NCBI RefSeq assembly: GCF_900102335.1
Contig: NZ_FNBM01000009.1
Location: forward strand, 1 to 64,000
Source: Phytopseudomonas seleniipraecipitans
Lineage (GTDB): Bacteria > Pseudomonadota > Gammaproteobacteria > Pseudomonadales > Pseudomonadaceae
DNA length: 64,000 bases
Reading direction: 5' to 3'
Shown here: positions 41,336 to 49,944 of the stretch, piece after piece
How positions within the stretch are numbered: the stretch's first letter is position 1
Layout of the letters: every line of letters starts with the position of its first letter
Translations under genes and position numbers: made by a program
Notes under the pieces: generated by a model
Told to the model about the DNA's origin: nothing
The model's database searches: none
What the model saw: the letters and a program-made list of their open reading frames with translations, nothing else

Positions 41336-42685
41336 TCACGCCTGCAACCCAGGAGCCTGCCGTTCCTGCACGCTCGACAACGCATCGTGCGTGGGTTCGG
41401 CGACTTCGACACCGGGGACTACATCGGAGAGATCCTCCATGCGCTCATGCTCGAGCGCGCCCTGCATCAGGTCCTCGGTCACGCGCATCTGCGCACCGAC
41501 CATCGAGGCCGGCGTCGCTGGTTCGAAGGGTGCCACAGGCTGCGGAGCAGGACGCACCTTGCGGCGCCAGCAGAACAGCAACACCAGGCAGCCATTGAGC
41601 AGACTGAAGGCCAGAAACAGCCCGGCGTCGCCATCGCGTTCCATCAGCGGCGAAATCATCAGCGGGCTGATTGCCGAGCCCAGCGAGTTGATCAGCAGCA
41701 GCCCCTGAACCATGCGCACCAGCGCGCCAGCCGGCGCCCGATCCGCTGCGTGACTGACCGCCACCGGATACACCGCGAACACCCCGCCGCCAAGCAGGAA
41801 CAGCAGCACCATCAACAACAGCGGCGATGATGGCAGTACCACGATAGCCACGGAGATCAGCAGGCAGAAGATGCTTAGCGCGATCAACACCACCTGACGG
41901 TCATGCTGATCCGACCAGCGCCCGACCGGATACTGCAGCAGCATGGCGCCGAGGATCACACTGGCCATCATCTGCCCGACTTCGTTGACGCTCATCCCCA
42001 CGCGCTGCAGGTACAACGGCAACAGCGAATAAACAGCGGCGATGGCGATACCCGAACCGAAGCAGCCGATCACCCCGGTGGGCGTCATACGAATCAGCTG
42101 ATGCGGCAGCAACGGCTCGACACGCTCGACCAAAGGCGTCACCCGCGGAATGATGCCCATCGGCAGCACCGACAATGACGCCAGCAACCCGGCGACCATG
42201 AAGGGCGCGGTTTCGCCCCACGCATCGATAGCTCCCAACTGTAATTGCCCCAGCATGCCCGAGCCGTAAAGCGCCATCATATAGAGGGCCAGCAAGCGAC
42301 CCCGCACCTTCTCATCGCCCGCCAGGAGCATCCAGCTCTCTACCACCAGAAACACCCCGAGAATCGCCCAACCACTGATCAAGCGGAAAACGAACCAGGC
42401 CCAGGGATCGAAAAACAATCCCTGCAAGAGCACGCAGACCGCGGTCAGCGACGCGAAGCTGCTGTAAGCACGGATGTGGCCGATGCGCACGATCAGTCGG
42501 TCGTTGAACAACGCGCCAAGGGTCAGGCCGATGAAATAGGAAGCGGAGACGATGCCAATCACCGTCGCCGAAACGCCGGCAGCGTCGAGACGCAGCGTGG
42601 TCAGCGAAGAAATGAAGCCATTACCGATGCTGATAATAAACAAACCGAGCAATGGCCCCAGCGCCATGCCAAGCAATTGCGACAT
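41336..42685 (-). CDS. MFS transporter (YcaD-like)
   Basis: A 449-residue major facilitator with 12 predicted helices and a hydrophilic tail of about 65 residues (from about 385). ATG 42685 with GAGG six bases upstream is chosen over a longer frame. The segments GVSATVIGIVSASYFIGLTLGALF and VVESWMLLA resemble the MFS protein at 31783-33072, so the two are distant paralogues of the same subfamily. The substrate is not evident. It lies alone, with an orphan terminator upstream of it on the other strand. Confidence 0.82.
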   Translation of the reverse strand: MSQLLGMALGPLLGLFIISIGNGFISSLTTLRLDAAGVSATVIGIVSASYFIGLTLGALFNDRLIVRIGHIRAYSSFASLTAVCVLLQGLFFDPWAWFVFRLISGWAILGVFLVVESWMLLAGDEKVRGRLLALYMMALYGSGMLGQLQLGAIDAWGETAPFMVAGLLASLSVLPMGIIPRVTPLVERVEPLLPHQLIRMTPTGVIGCFGSGIAIAAVYSLLPLYLQRVGMSVNEVGQMMASVILGAMLLQYPVGRWSDQHDRQVVLIALSIFCLLISVAIVVLPSSPLLLMVLLFLLGGGVFAVYPVAVSHAADRAPAGALVRMVQGLLLINSLGSAISPLMISPLMERDGDAGLFLAFSLLNGCLVLLFCWRRKVRPAPQPVAPFEPATPASMVGAQMRVTEDLMQGALEHERMEDLSDVVPGVEVAEPTHDALSSVQERQAPGLQA

Positions 42686-43095
42686 AAAAAACCTCGGAAC
42701 GATGACGCCCAGGAGACGCATCGGAAAAAGAATGCAATGGTTGTTACGCGCAGCCCACACTGCACACACAAGAACGCCCCACGACAAGCGATGCTTGGCC
42801 GAGTGGTGAATGCTTTAGGGAAAGACGCCGTAGAAAAGCGGACGCCGAAGCCCAAAAGCCCGGTGGCTTTTGGTTTTTGATTTTGTTGAAAGTGGCGGAA
42901 TCAGCGGGAGCTGTAACGATAAAAGCTGAAGGGCGCAGGCCGCCCCATCAAAGGCCGCGGACGATACACCAGCAAGCTAGCACGGACAATCCGCTCGTTC
43001 ATATCGCCGTGATAGCACGCTTAAATTGAATGCCGCTTACACAGAACTGAGCGAAGCGAGGCTGCAGCCTGAAGCTAGTTGCAGCCTCTCCTGCT
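42686..43095. other. 410-bp gap with orphan terminator, possible sRNA
   Basis: Both flanking genes run leftward, yet the gap has a strong rightward terminator at 42852-42879. No protein gene is convincing. A small RNA on the plus strand ending there is possible. The right end holds an inverted repeat AGGCTGCA...TGCAGCCT (43059-43087) close to the stop of the phosphatase gene. Confidence 0.45.
42852..42879 (+). terminator. Rho-independent terminator without an assigned gene
   Basis: CCAAAAGCC and GGCTTTTGG form a perfect 9-bp stem around CGGT, followed by TTTTTG on the plus strand. On the minus strand no T-run follows. No plus-strand gene lies upstream within the gap. Confidence 0.85.
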
Positions 43096-43791
43096 TTAGC
43101 CTCTCTGGCGCCGAGCGCCATCCTCAAGTGCACGCTTCCAATCATCGGCATCAAGAAAACCGACCACTTTCAGGAATTTAGAATCGGCAGGCTTGGTGAA
43201 AAACAATGCGGTCCCATATTCGGGCGTTTCGGTGTCATAGCCAAGCGACTGCTCGAACGCGGAAATGCAGCTGCTATGCGTTACCAGAACCATATTCTTG
43301 CCTGGCACCTTACGCTCAAGCGCATCCTCGAGCATTGTTTCTCGGCACTTGTACAACCAGTCTTCGTCGATACCTAGATCATTGAATACCAGCTCTTCGG
43401 TCTGCGCAGTGCGCGTGAGCGGGCTGTTATAGACATCTGTTTTCGAGAGCCCCAACTGCCCAAACCCCTCGGCCAACAAGCTTCCCACGGGCACCGATCT
43501 GGAGGTGATTCCCTCGGTTCCCTCCAGGCACGGATAGTCCTCTTTGTCGCAGCGCTCCAGATGACGCAGCAGGACGATTACATCGCCCTCCTCCCATTGG
43601 TCGAGAAGACTGGGCAGCTCATTACTGCGCTCCTCAGAAAGATCTTCGATCTCTGGGGGATGCATCACGAAAGCACCCAAGGCCGTCGCGAAAGAAGCTG
43701 CCATGCATGCGGCGAGTGCACCACGGCGCAGGCGAGCGCTCAGCTTGCTATACAAACGCCGAGTAGGGCGTAGAACAAGGGATTGCAGCAT
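43096..43791 (-). CDS. Histidine phosphatase family protein
   Basis: A 231-residue protein with an N-terminal membrane anchor or signal (about residues 22-42, GALAACMAASFATALGAFV) and a phosphoglycerate-mutase-type phosphatase domain. The catalytic motif is LLRHLERCD (Arg-His), and LVTHSSCISAFEQ supplies the second histidine. Similar proteins act on periplasmic or lipopolysaccharide phosphates, but the substrate is unknown. ATG 43791 with GGAG upstream is chosen over a longer open frame. Confidence 0.8.
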   Translation of the reverse strand: MLQSLVLRPTRRLYSKLSARLRRGALAACMAASFATALGAFVMHPPEIEDLSEERSNELPSLLDQWEEGDVIVLLRHLERCDKEDYPCLEGTEGITSRSVPVGSLLAEGFGQLGLSKTDVYNSPLTRTAQTEELVFNDLGIDEDWLYKCRETMLEDALERKVPGKNMVLVTHSSCISAFEQSLGYDTETPEYGTALFFTKPADSKFLKVVGFLDADDWKRALEDGARRQRG

Positions 43792-44007
43792 CAGAACTCC
43801 AGCTAGATCGCCTGGGTACGGTTTATAGGCGTGACCTGAACTGACCCACTCTGTCACGCATAGTTCGCGAACGGGTCGGAGCGTTTTGTAAGCTGAAGTA
43901 CTCGTCAGCGCCTACTTGAGCCCCAGAGCGTCTCGCTCCCAGCGTTAATCGAATGCTGGTCGGAAATCGTCGCACTCCCAATAAAGCCCTAAGTTCCGAC
44001 AGCCAGA

Positions 44008-44046
44008 AACACAAAACCCCCGCAATCGCTAGGATTCACGGGGGTT
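44008..44046 (-). terminator. Terminator of tRNA-Ser
   Basis: AACCCCCG at 44015-44022 and CGGGGGTT at 44039-44046 pair, with an inner AATC/GATT helix. On the minus strand the stem is followed by TTGTGTTT. It lies 17 bp beyond the tRNA. Confidence 0.75.
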
Positions 44047-44062
44047 CGCGTTGATTCGAAAG

Positions 44063-44152
44063 TGGCGGTGAAGAAGGGATTCGAACCCTTGATACGATTT
44101 CTCGTATACACACTTTCCAGGCGTGCTCCTTCAACCGCTCGGACACTTCACC
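44063..44152 (-). tRNA. tRNA-Ser (anticodon GGA)
   Basis: The 90-base gene has acceptor GGTGAAG/CTTCACC, the long variable arm of serine tRNAs (TATACGAGAAATCGTATC region), the GGTTCGAATCC T-loop and an anticodon loop CTGGAAA, so the anticodon is GGA. The discriminator G and an encoded CCA are present. Confidence 0.97.
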
Positions 44153-44490
44153 GGATCTCGCCAGGCATTGCTGTCTGTCGAGGCGCGCTAATGTAATCGA
44201 ACGTATCGCCAAAGGCAAAACTTTTTTCAGAAGATTCATGCGGTTAAGTTCCGGCCAGGATCGCCCCCTCAGCGTCGATGGAAGAGCTGGAGGCACCTTG
44301 AGCGGCCAATTCATTCAAGCAAATGTCGGCAGTGGCAGGCAGCCTGATCCATCACAGTACGACAATGGCCGGTTTCCACCAGCTTGCACGTGCGGCACGG
44401 GCAGGCATGACTTGTCGGTCACCCTTCGTGCTTTACCTGACCCTGCGCGATGCGTAACGTCAGCCGCATTTCCAGAACAAGGAGTCGACC
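44153..44490. other. 338-bp gap upstream of tRNA-Ser and the crotonase gene
   Basis: It carries the leftward tRNA promoter (44190-44218) and, at the right end, the AAGGAG ribosome site of the crotonase gene. I see no gene or repeat in the rest. Confidence 0.6.
44190..44218 (-). promoter_or_regulatory. Probable sigma70 promoter of tRNA-Ser
   Basis: On the minus strand TTGCCT (44218-44213) and TACATT (44195-44190) are separated by 17 bp, followed by a GC-rich discriminator (AGCGCGCC), as in growth-rate-controlled stable RNA promoters. Confidence 0.6.
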
Positions 44491-45180
44491 ATGAGCGACC
44501 TGATCAGCTACCAACTCGACGATGGCATCGCCACCCTGACCCTTAACAATGGCAAGGTGAATGCCATCTCGCCGGCCATGATCGAGGCCTTCAACGCGGC
44601 GCTGGATCGTGCCACGCAAGACAAGGCCATCGTCGTGCTGACTGGACAGCCGGGCATTCTCTCCGGCGGTTATGACCTCAAGGTAATGACCTCCAGCCCA
44701 CAGAACGCTATCGACCTGGTTGCCGCTGGTTCGACGCTGGCGCGGCGCATGCTCGCTCACCCGTATCCGATCATCGCTGCCTGCCCAGGGCATGCAGTCG
44801 CCAAGGGCGCATTCCTGCTGCTGTCGAGCGACTACCGAATCGGTGTCGAGGGGGCGTTCAGCATCGGCCTCAACGAAGTGCAGATCGGCATGACCATGCA
44901 CCACGTGGGTATCGAACTGGCCCGTGATCGCCTGCGCAAATCCGCCTTCCATCGTTCGGTGATCAACGGCGAGATGTTCGATCCGCAAGGCGCTTTGGAT
45001 GCGGGCTTCCTCGACAAGGTGGTCCCTGTCGACCAGTTGATGACGACGGCGCTCGCGGTGGCCGCGCAGTTCAAGAAGATCAACATGAACGCGCACCGCA
45101 AGACCAAGCTCAAGGTGCGCGCCGCGCTGCTGGAAACCCTCGACCGCTCCATTGAACTGGACAAGCAGCACGCCCTGTAA
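44491..45180 (+). CDS. Crotonase/enoyl-CoA hydratase family protein
   Basis: A 229-residue crotonase-fold protein. The first oxyanion-hole strand is ILSGGYDLKVM and the second is PGHAVAKGAFLLLSSDYRI, both typical of the family. The glutamate pair of true enoyl-CoA hydratases is not obvious (GLNEVQIGMTMHH), so another acyl-CoA reaction such as isomerisation is possible. An AAGGAG ribosome site precedes the start. It stands alone before plsC. Confidence 0.87.
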   Translation: MSDLISYQLDDGIATLTLNNGKVNAISPAMIEAFNAALDRATQDKAIVVLTGQPGILSGGYDLKVMTSSPQNAIDLVAAGSTLARRMLAHPYPIIAACPGHAVAKGAFLLLSSDYRIGVEGAFSIGLNEVQIGMTMHHVGIELARDRLRKSAFHRSVINGEMFDPQGALDAGFLDKVVPVDQLMTTALAVAAQFKKINMNAHRKTKLKVRAALLETLDRSIELDKQHAL

Positions 45181-45287
45181 GCACCAGCCGCTCTGCCAGG
45201 CCTCGGCAATCACTGGTAATGGCCTGGCAATTGCCCAAATCCTGACCCACACCTACACTGCGCGACCTTTTCGAGTAGGTCGCAACC

Positions 45288-46010
45288 ATGCTCTTCGTAC
45301 TGCGCATGCTGATGATGAGCGTGCATTTCGTCATCGCAGGCATTCTGGGATTGCTGTTGGGCCTGTGCCGGCCGTTTCACTCCGATAACAGCCGCCTGTG
45401 CGCGCGCTTCTATTCATTGCCGGCACTGCGCATGCTGCGCCTCAACGTCGATACGGACACCCGCAACCTCGCCGAGCACGACCGTCCCTGCGTGATCATC
45501 GCCAACCACCAGTCCAACTATGACCTGTATGTCATCGGCTGCGTGGTGCCGCGCCGCACGGTGAGCATCGGCAAGAAAAGTCTGAAGTGGGTACCGCTGT
45601 TTGGTCAGCTGTACTGGCTGGCCGGCAATGTGCTGATTGATCGTGGCAACGCGCGCAAAGCCAAGCAGTCGATGCTGGCAACCACCCACACCCTGCAGCA
45701 TGAGAACACGTCGATCTGGGTATTTCCCGAAGGTACGCGCAACGGCGGCGGCGACATGCTGCCGTTCAAGAAAGGCGCCTTCCAGATGGCCATCGCCGCA
45801 GGCGTGCCGATCATCCCGGTGTGCGTCAGCAGCTATGTACGCAGCCTGCGCCTCAATAGCTGGAGCAGCGGCAAGGTCATGATTCGCTCGCTGCCGGCGA
45901 TTCCCACCGCGGGCCTCGGCATCGATGACGTGCCGCAATTGATCGAAAACTGCCGTTCGCGCATGCAGGCGTGCATCGATTCGATGGACGCCGAGCTGGC
46001 AGGCGCATGA
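45288..46010 (+). CDS. 1-acyl-sn-glycerol-3-phosphate acyltransferase (PlsC-type)
   Basis: A 240-residue membrane-bound acyltransferase that makes phosphatidic acid. It has an N-terminal helix (VLRMLMMSVHFVIAGILGLLLGL), the catalytic NHQSNYD box (HX4D, about residue 74) and FPEGTRN (about residue 147), with PIIPVCVSSY after it. The length matches PlsC. It is followed by a corA gene 67 bp downstream. Confidence 0.92.
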   Translation: MLFVLRMLMMSVHFVIAGILGLLLGLCRPFHSDNSRLCARFYSLPALRMLRLNVDTDTRNLAEHDRPCVIIANHQSNYDLYVIGCVVPRRTVSIGKKSLKWVPLFGQLYWLAGNVLIDRGNARKAKQSMLATTHTLQHENTSIWVFPEGTRNGGGDMLPFKKGAFQMAIAAGVPIIPVCVSSYVRSLRLNSWSSGKVMIRSLPAIPTAGLGIDDVPQLIENCRSRMQACIDSMDAELAGA

Positions 46011-46077
46011 AGGGCCGAGGGCAGCCAACGCTGGAAGCGGGTAAGCTGCCCGCACCATCTTGAGCACGAGGCCAATC

Positions 46078-47049
46078 ATGGGCGAAGTCGTCGCAGCAGC
46101 CGTCTATAGCAAGGGCCGCAAGGTCAGTGATATCCACCTCGACGAGGGGCGTGACTGGGCCAGCAAGCCGAATCATTTCGTGTGGATCGGCCTGCATGAT
46201 CCGGGCAGCGAGGAACTCGGCAACCTGCAGCAGCAGTTCAGCCTGCATGAATTGGCGCTGGAAGACGCGCTGCAACGCCACACCCGGCCCAAGCTGGAGA
46301 CATTCGGCGATGCCTTGTTTCTGGTGCTCTACTCGCCGGTACAGGTGGGTGACGAACTGACCTTCGTGGAAACCCAGATATTCGCCGGCACGGGCTATGT
46401 CATCAGCGCCCGTTACGGTGAATCCGCTTCTTATTCCAAGGTTCGTCAGCGCTGCGAGGCTCGGCCGCTGCTGCTCGAGCACGGCGAAGATTTTGTGCTC
46501 TATGCCCTGCTCAGCTTCATCATCGAAAACTACCGCCCGCTGATGGACACCTATTACGCCGAGCTCGAGGAATTGGAACAGACCGTGCTGGAGTGCGCGC
46601 TGAGCCACGCCGAGGTGGTGCGCATTCAGCTGCTGCGGCGCAACCTGCTGCGCTTACGTCGCAATATCGGCCCGCTGGCCGAGATCTGCCAAGAACTGCA
46701 GCGTCTGGATTTTCCCTTCATCGACAAGCACATGCGGCCGTACTTTCGCGACGTCGCCATCCACGTCAACCGCCTGCTTGAAGACCTCACCAACCTGCGC
46801 GAAATGGCTGACCACGCCATTGAAATCGGCTTGCTGCTGGAGTCGTCCCGGCAAAGCGTGGTGCAGCGCAAGTTCGCCGCCTGGGCGGCGATCCTGGCCT
46901 TTCCCACCGCAGTAGCGGGCATCTACGGCATGAACTTCCATAACATGCCGGAGCTGACCTGGCAGTACGGGTATTTCGCCGTACTGGGCTTCATCGGCGC
47001 AGGCTGCGTGGGGCTGTATGCCAGCTTCCGGCATTACGGTTGGCTGTAG
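46078..47049 (+). CDS. corA: CorA-family divalent metal ion transporter
   Basis: A 323-residue CorA/ZntB-type channel. The N-terminal two-thirds is the soluble funnel with long helices. The two C-terminal transmembrane helices flank the signature YGMNF (Gly284-Met285-Asn286), followed by MPELTWQYGYF. It moves magnesium, cobalt or nickel; a zinc-type role (ZntB) cannot be excluded from motifs alone. No metal riboswitch is visible upstream. Confidence 0.9.
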   Translation: MGEVVAAAVYSKGRKVSDIHLDEGRDWASKPNHFVWIGLHDPGSEELGNLQQQFSLHELALEDALQRHTRPKLETFGDALFLVLYSPVQVGDELTFVETQIFAGTGYVISARYGESASYSKVRQRCEARPLLLEHGEDFVLYALLSFIIENYRPLMDTYYAELEELEQTVLECALSHAEVVRIQLLRRNLLRLRRNIGPLAEICQELQRLDFPFIDKHMRPYFRDVAIHVNRLLEDLTNLREMADHAIEIGLLLESSRQSVVQRKFAAWAAILAFPTAVAGIYGMNFHNMPELTWQYGYFAVLGFIGAGCVGLYASFRHYGWL

Positions 47050-47085
47050 TCCGCAATCCGTTGCTGCCGAAGACCGCCGCTGAGC

Positions 47086-47108
47086 GTAGGGGCTGGCTTG
47101 CCGGCGAT
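47086..47108. repeat. REP palindrome
   Basis: GTAGGGGCTGGCTTGCCGGC is a diverged copy of the REP at 25982-26004, located between the convergent corA and ABC permease genes. Confidence 0.65.
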
Positions 47109-47204
47109 GAGCGTTCATCAGCAGTTCGCGCCGAGAGCGACGCTCCTAGAATTGCGCGCTCATGCAGGTCTGGGGCCGGGCATAAGGCCCCTACCTCGCC
47201 TCAC

Positions 47205-47993
47205 TCACTGACGCATGCCGCGCCCGCTGACCAACAAGCGCACACACAGCACGTACAGCACCGCCGTGGCGACCAGCATGAAGCCGATGGCCGTGCCGAT
47301 GCGGATGTCCGACACGCCAAGAATGCCGTAACGGAAGGCATTGACCATGTGCAGCACCGGATTGGCCATTGACACGGCCTGCCAGAACGGCGGCAGCAGG
47401 GTGATCGAATAGAACACGCCGCCCAGGTAGGTCAGCGGTGTCAGCACGAAGGTCGGGATGATCGAGATGTCGTCAAAATTGCGCGCGAACACCGCGTTGA
47501 CGAAACCGCCCAGGGAAAAGATCGTCGCCGTGAGCAACACCACCAGCACGGTCAGCCCCAGGTGATGCACCTGCAGGTGGGTGAAGAACAGCGAGAGTAT
47601 CGTCACGATCACCCCAACTGCCAAGCCGCGTAGCACGCCGCCCGTCACGTAGCCGATGAGGATGGTGTGCGGTGACACTGGCGAGACCATCAGCTCTTCC
47701 ACTGAACGTTGGAATTTGCTGCCGAAGAAGCTCGACACCACATTGCCGTAGGCGTTGGTGATCACCGACATCATGATCAGCCCCGGCACGATGTACTCCA
47801 TGTAGGTAAAGCCGTCCATGTCGCCGATCTGCCTGCCGATCAGATTCCCGAAGATCACGAAGTACAGGACCATGGTGATCGCCGGGGGCAGTAATGTCTG
47901 CGGCCAGATGCGCATGAAGCGTCGGACTTCGCGGTAGACGATGGTGCGTAGTGCCACCAGATTGGCACCGAATTCAGATTGCTCGTGACTCAT
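47205..47993 (-). CDS. ABC-2 type transporter permease (YadH-like)
   Basis: A 262-residue six-helix ABC-2 permease. The YVTGGVLRGLAVGVIVTILSLFF region and the LTPLTYLGGVFYSITLLPPFWQ segment are characteristic of the NodJ/YadH group. It overlaps the stop of the ATPase gene by 4 bp and forms an exporter with it. The exported substrate is unknown. Confidence 0.9.
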   Translation of the reverse strand: MSHEQSEFGANLVALRTIVYREVRRFMRIWPQTLLPPAITMVLYFVIFGNLIGRQIGDMDGFTYMEYIVPGLIMMSVITNAYGNVVSSFFGSKFQRSVEELMVSPVSPHTILIGYVTGGVLRGLAVGVIVTILSLFFTHLQVHHLGLTVLVVLLTATIFSLGGFVNAVFARNFDDISIIPTFVLTPLTYLGGVFYSITLLPPFWQAVSMANPVLHMVNAFRYGILGVSDIRIGTAIGFMLVATAVLYVLCVRLLVSGRGMRQ

Positions 47994-48922
47994 ACGGCTA
48001 CCTTCGACAGATTCTTCTCGACCAGTGACACGAACAGCTCCTCCAGGCGGTTGCTCTTGTTACGCAGGCTGAGCACCTCGATATTGCGCACCGCCAGCTG
48101 CCGGAACAGCTCGGTGACGCCCAGGCTCTTGTCCACCTGCACTTCCAGGGTGTGCGCATCGACTAGCGTGGCTGGATAACCGGGTAGTTCAGGCACCGCC
48201 GTCAGGTTTTCTTTAAGGTCGAGCAGGAACGTCTCCACGTGCAACTTACCGAGCAGCGACTTCATGCTGGTGTTCTCGACGATCCGCCCGTGATCGATGA
48301 TGCCGATGTTGCGGCACAGCTGCTCGGCCTCCTCAAGGTAGTGAGTGGTCAGGATGATGGTGATGCCTTGCTCATTGAGGCCGGTGAGAAAACTCCACAT
48401 CGAACGGCGCAGCTCGATATCGACACCTGCGGTAGGCTCGTCGAGAATCAGCAGGCGCGGCTCGTGCACCAGCGCACGGGCAATCATCAGCCGACGCTTC
48501 ATGCCGCCGGACAGCTCACGCGACGCCACGTCGCGCTTCTCCCACAGGCCCAACTGGTTGAGGTATTGCTCGGCACGCTCTTTGGCCAGGCGCGCCGGGA
48601 TGCCGTAATAGCCAGCCTGGGTCACGACAATGTCGAAGACCTTCTCGAACTGGTTGAAATTGAATTCCTGCGGCACCACGCCAATGCAGCGCTTGAGCGC
48701 AGCGGGCTGGGCGTCCAGGTCATGACCGAAGACGTTGACCGTGCCGCTGGATTTGTTCACCAGGGTAGAGAGGATGCCGATGGTGGTGGATTTACCGGCG
48801 CCATTAGGGCCGAGCAAGGCGAAGAAATCGCCCTCGGCAACATCGAGATCGAGGCCGTGCAGGGCCTGAAAGCCATTACCGTAGGTTTTGGTCAGCTGCC
48901 GGATCGACAGAGCAGTACTCAT
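47990..48922 (-). CDS. ABC transporter ATPase (YadG-like)
   Basis: A 310-residue ABC ATPase with Walker A GPNGAGKST, signature LSGGMKRRLMIARAL, Walker B LLILDEPTAGVD and switch LTTHYLEEAE, the pattern of drug- or glycoconjugate-type exporters. The C-terminal extension (from about residue 225) is usual for YadG. It is the first gene of a two-gene exporter operon. The order ABC pair, GST, fadE matches the PA2811-PA2815 region of P. aeruginosa (recalled). Confidence 0.9.
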   Translation of the reverse strand: MSTALSIRQLTKTYGNGFQALHGLDLDVAEGDFFALLGPNGAGKSTTIGILSTLVNKSSGTVNVFGHDLDAQPAALKRCIGVVPQEFNFNQFEKVFDIVVTQAGYYGIPARLAKERAEQYLNQLGLWEKRDVASRELSGGMKRRLMIARALVHEPRLLILDEPTAGVDIELRRSMWSFLTGLNEQGITIILTTHYLEEAEQLCRNIGIIDHGRIVENTSMKSLLGKLHVETFLLDLKENLTAVPELPGYPATLVDAHTLEVQVDKSLGVTELFRQLAVRNIEVLSLRNKSNRLEELFVSLVEKNLSKVAV

Positions 48923-48994
48923 AAAGGATACACACGCATAAAAAGACAGGGTTTAGAGGGGGATGCCGCGCAAACATTGCAACGCAATTGCGCG

Positions 48995-49615
48995 TCAGGT
49001 CAGCTCGGTCATCACTGCACGCTGGTAAGCGGGCCGCTCGCACAGCCGCGCATACCAGGCCTCAAGGTTAGGCTGCGGCGGGCGCTCGATGGGCATCTCA
49101 AACCACGCGTAGATAAAGCAACCCAAGGGAATATCGCCCATGGCGAATGCATCGCCGGACAGATAATCATGCTCGCCCAGTGCCCGCTCGGGCAGCTTCA
49201 GCAGCTCGATGCAGCGCAGGCGCGATGCTTCGATAACGGCCGGATCACGCCGCTCGGCCGGCGTACGCACGGTTCCCCAGAACACATCACGAATAGCGCC
49301 AGCAAAGCTGGACGTCGTCCAGTCCATCCATTTGTCCCCTGCTGCTCGCTGCGCAACATCGTCGAGATATAGCTGGCCCGGCGCGTAGGCAGCTGCCAGG
49401 TAACGGACAATAGCGTTGGACTCCCAGAGCAACAGGTCGCCATCTTCCAGAACGGGCACGAGACCATTGGGGTTGCGCGCCAGAAACTCCGGTTGGTCGA
49501 CGAGACCGAAGGCTCCGCCGGCATCAAGCCGATGGTAAGCGACACCGGCTTCTTCGGCGCACCACAACGCCTTGCGCACGTTCGAGGAGTTTTTGCGGCC
49601 CCATATTTTCACCAT
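48995..49615 (-). CDS. Glutathione S-transferase family protein
   Basis: A 206-residue GST with a thioredoxin-like N-terminal domain (VKIWGRKNSSNVRKALWCAEE, with the serine pair at the glutathione site, then NPNGLVPVLEDGDLLLWESNAIVRYL) and an all-helical C-terminal domain (to YLSGDAFAMGDIPLGCF). ATG 49615 is chosen; an in-frame TTG six bases upstream is closer to the AAGGA and is an alternative. The substrate is unknown. Confidence 0.88.
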   Translation of the reverse strand: MVKIWGRKNSSNVRKALWCAEEAGVAYHRLDAGGAFGLVDQPEFLARNPNGLVPVLEDGDLLLWESNAIVRYLAAAYAPGQLYLDDVAQRAAGDKWMDWTTSSFAGAIRDVFWGTVRTPAERRDPAVIEASRLRCIELLKLPERALGEHDYLSGDAFAMGDIPLGCFIYAWFEMPIERPPQPNLEAWYARLCERPAYQRAVMTELT

Positions 49616-49944
49616 TGCCAATCGTCCTTATCAGAAATCCGTCAGCCTAAATGCTGCACAACCCTACCACTCTGCTGGCAAGAAGGAAGCCGGGGCGGTT
49701 AATGTTCGGTATCGACCCCATTCATGGCGGGCCGCGGATAGCGCTCGCCGACTGACTGACGGGTCATCTACAGACGCAATTTGTTAGCCGAACTAGGCGG
49801 CCTCGCACAGGGTCACTATCGTGAACGCGGCAGGTCGTGACCTTGCAGATGACCTGTTACGCACCTGTCGGCAGCTTCCGCTGTTGCCGACTACGATTAT
49901 GGCGGCGGTAGGTGTTCCGCCATCGCCATCACGGAGGATTTTGC
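49616..49944. other. 329-bp divergent gap between GST and fadE
   Basis: It should hold both promoters. A partial inverted repeat (GCAGGTCGTGACC...ACCTGT around 49830-49865) is present, but I see no clear operator, repeat or gene. Confidence 0.5.

Noticed and set aside
43059..43087. AGGCTGCA...TGCAGCCT inverted repeat as terminator of the phosphatase gene
   Set aside because: The stem is 8 bp with a 13-base loop and no T-run on the minus strand. It may be a repeat remnant.
46011..46077. Magnesium riboswitch or leader control for corA
   Set aside because: Only 67 bp separate plsC and corA, with no extended structured leader.
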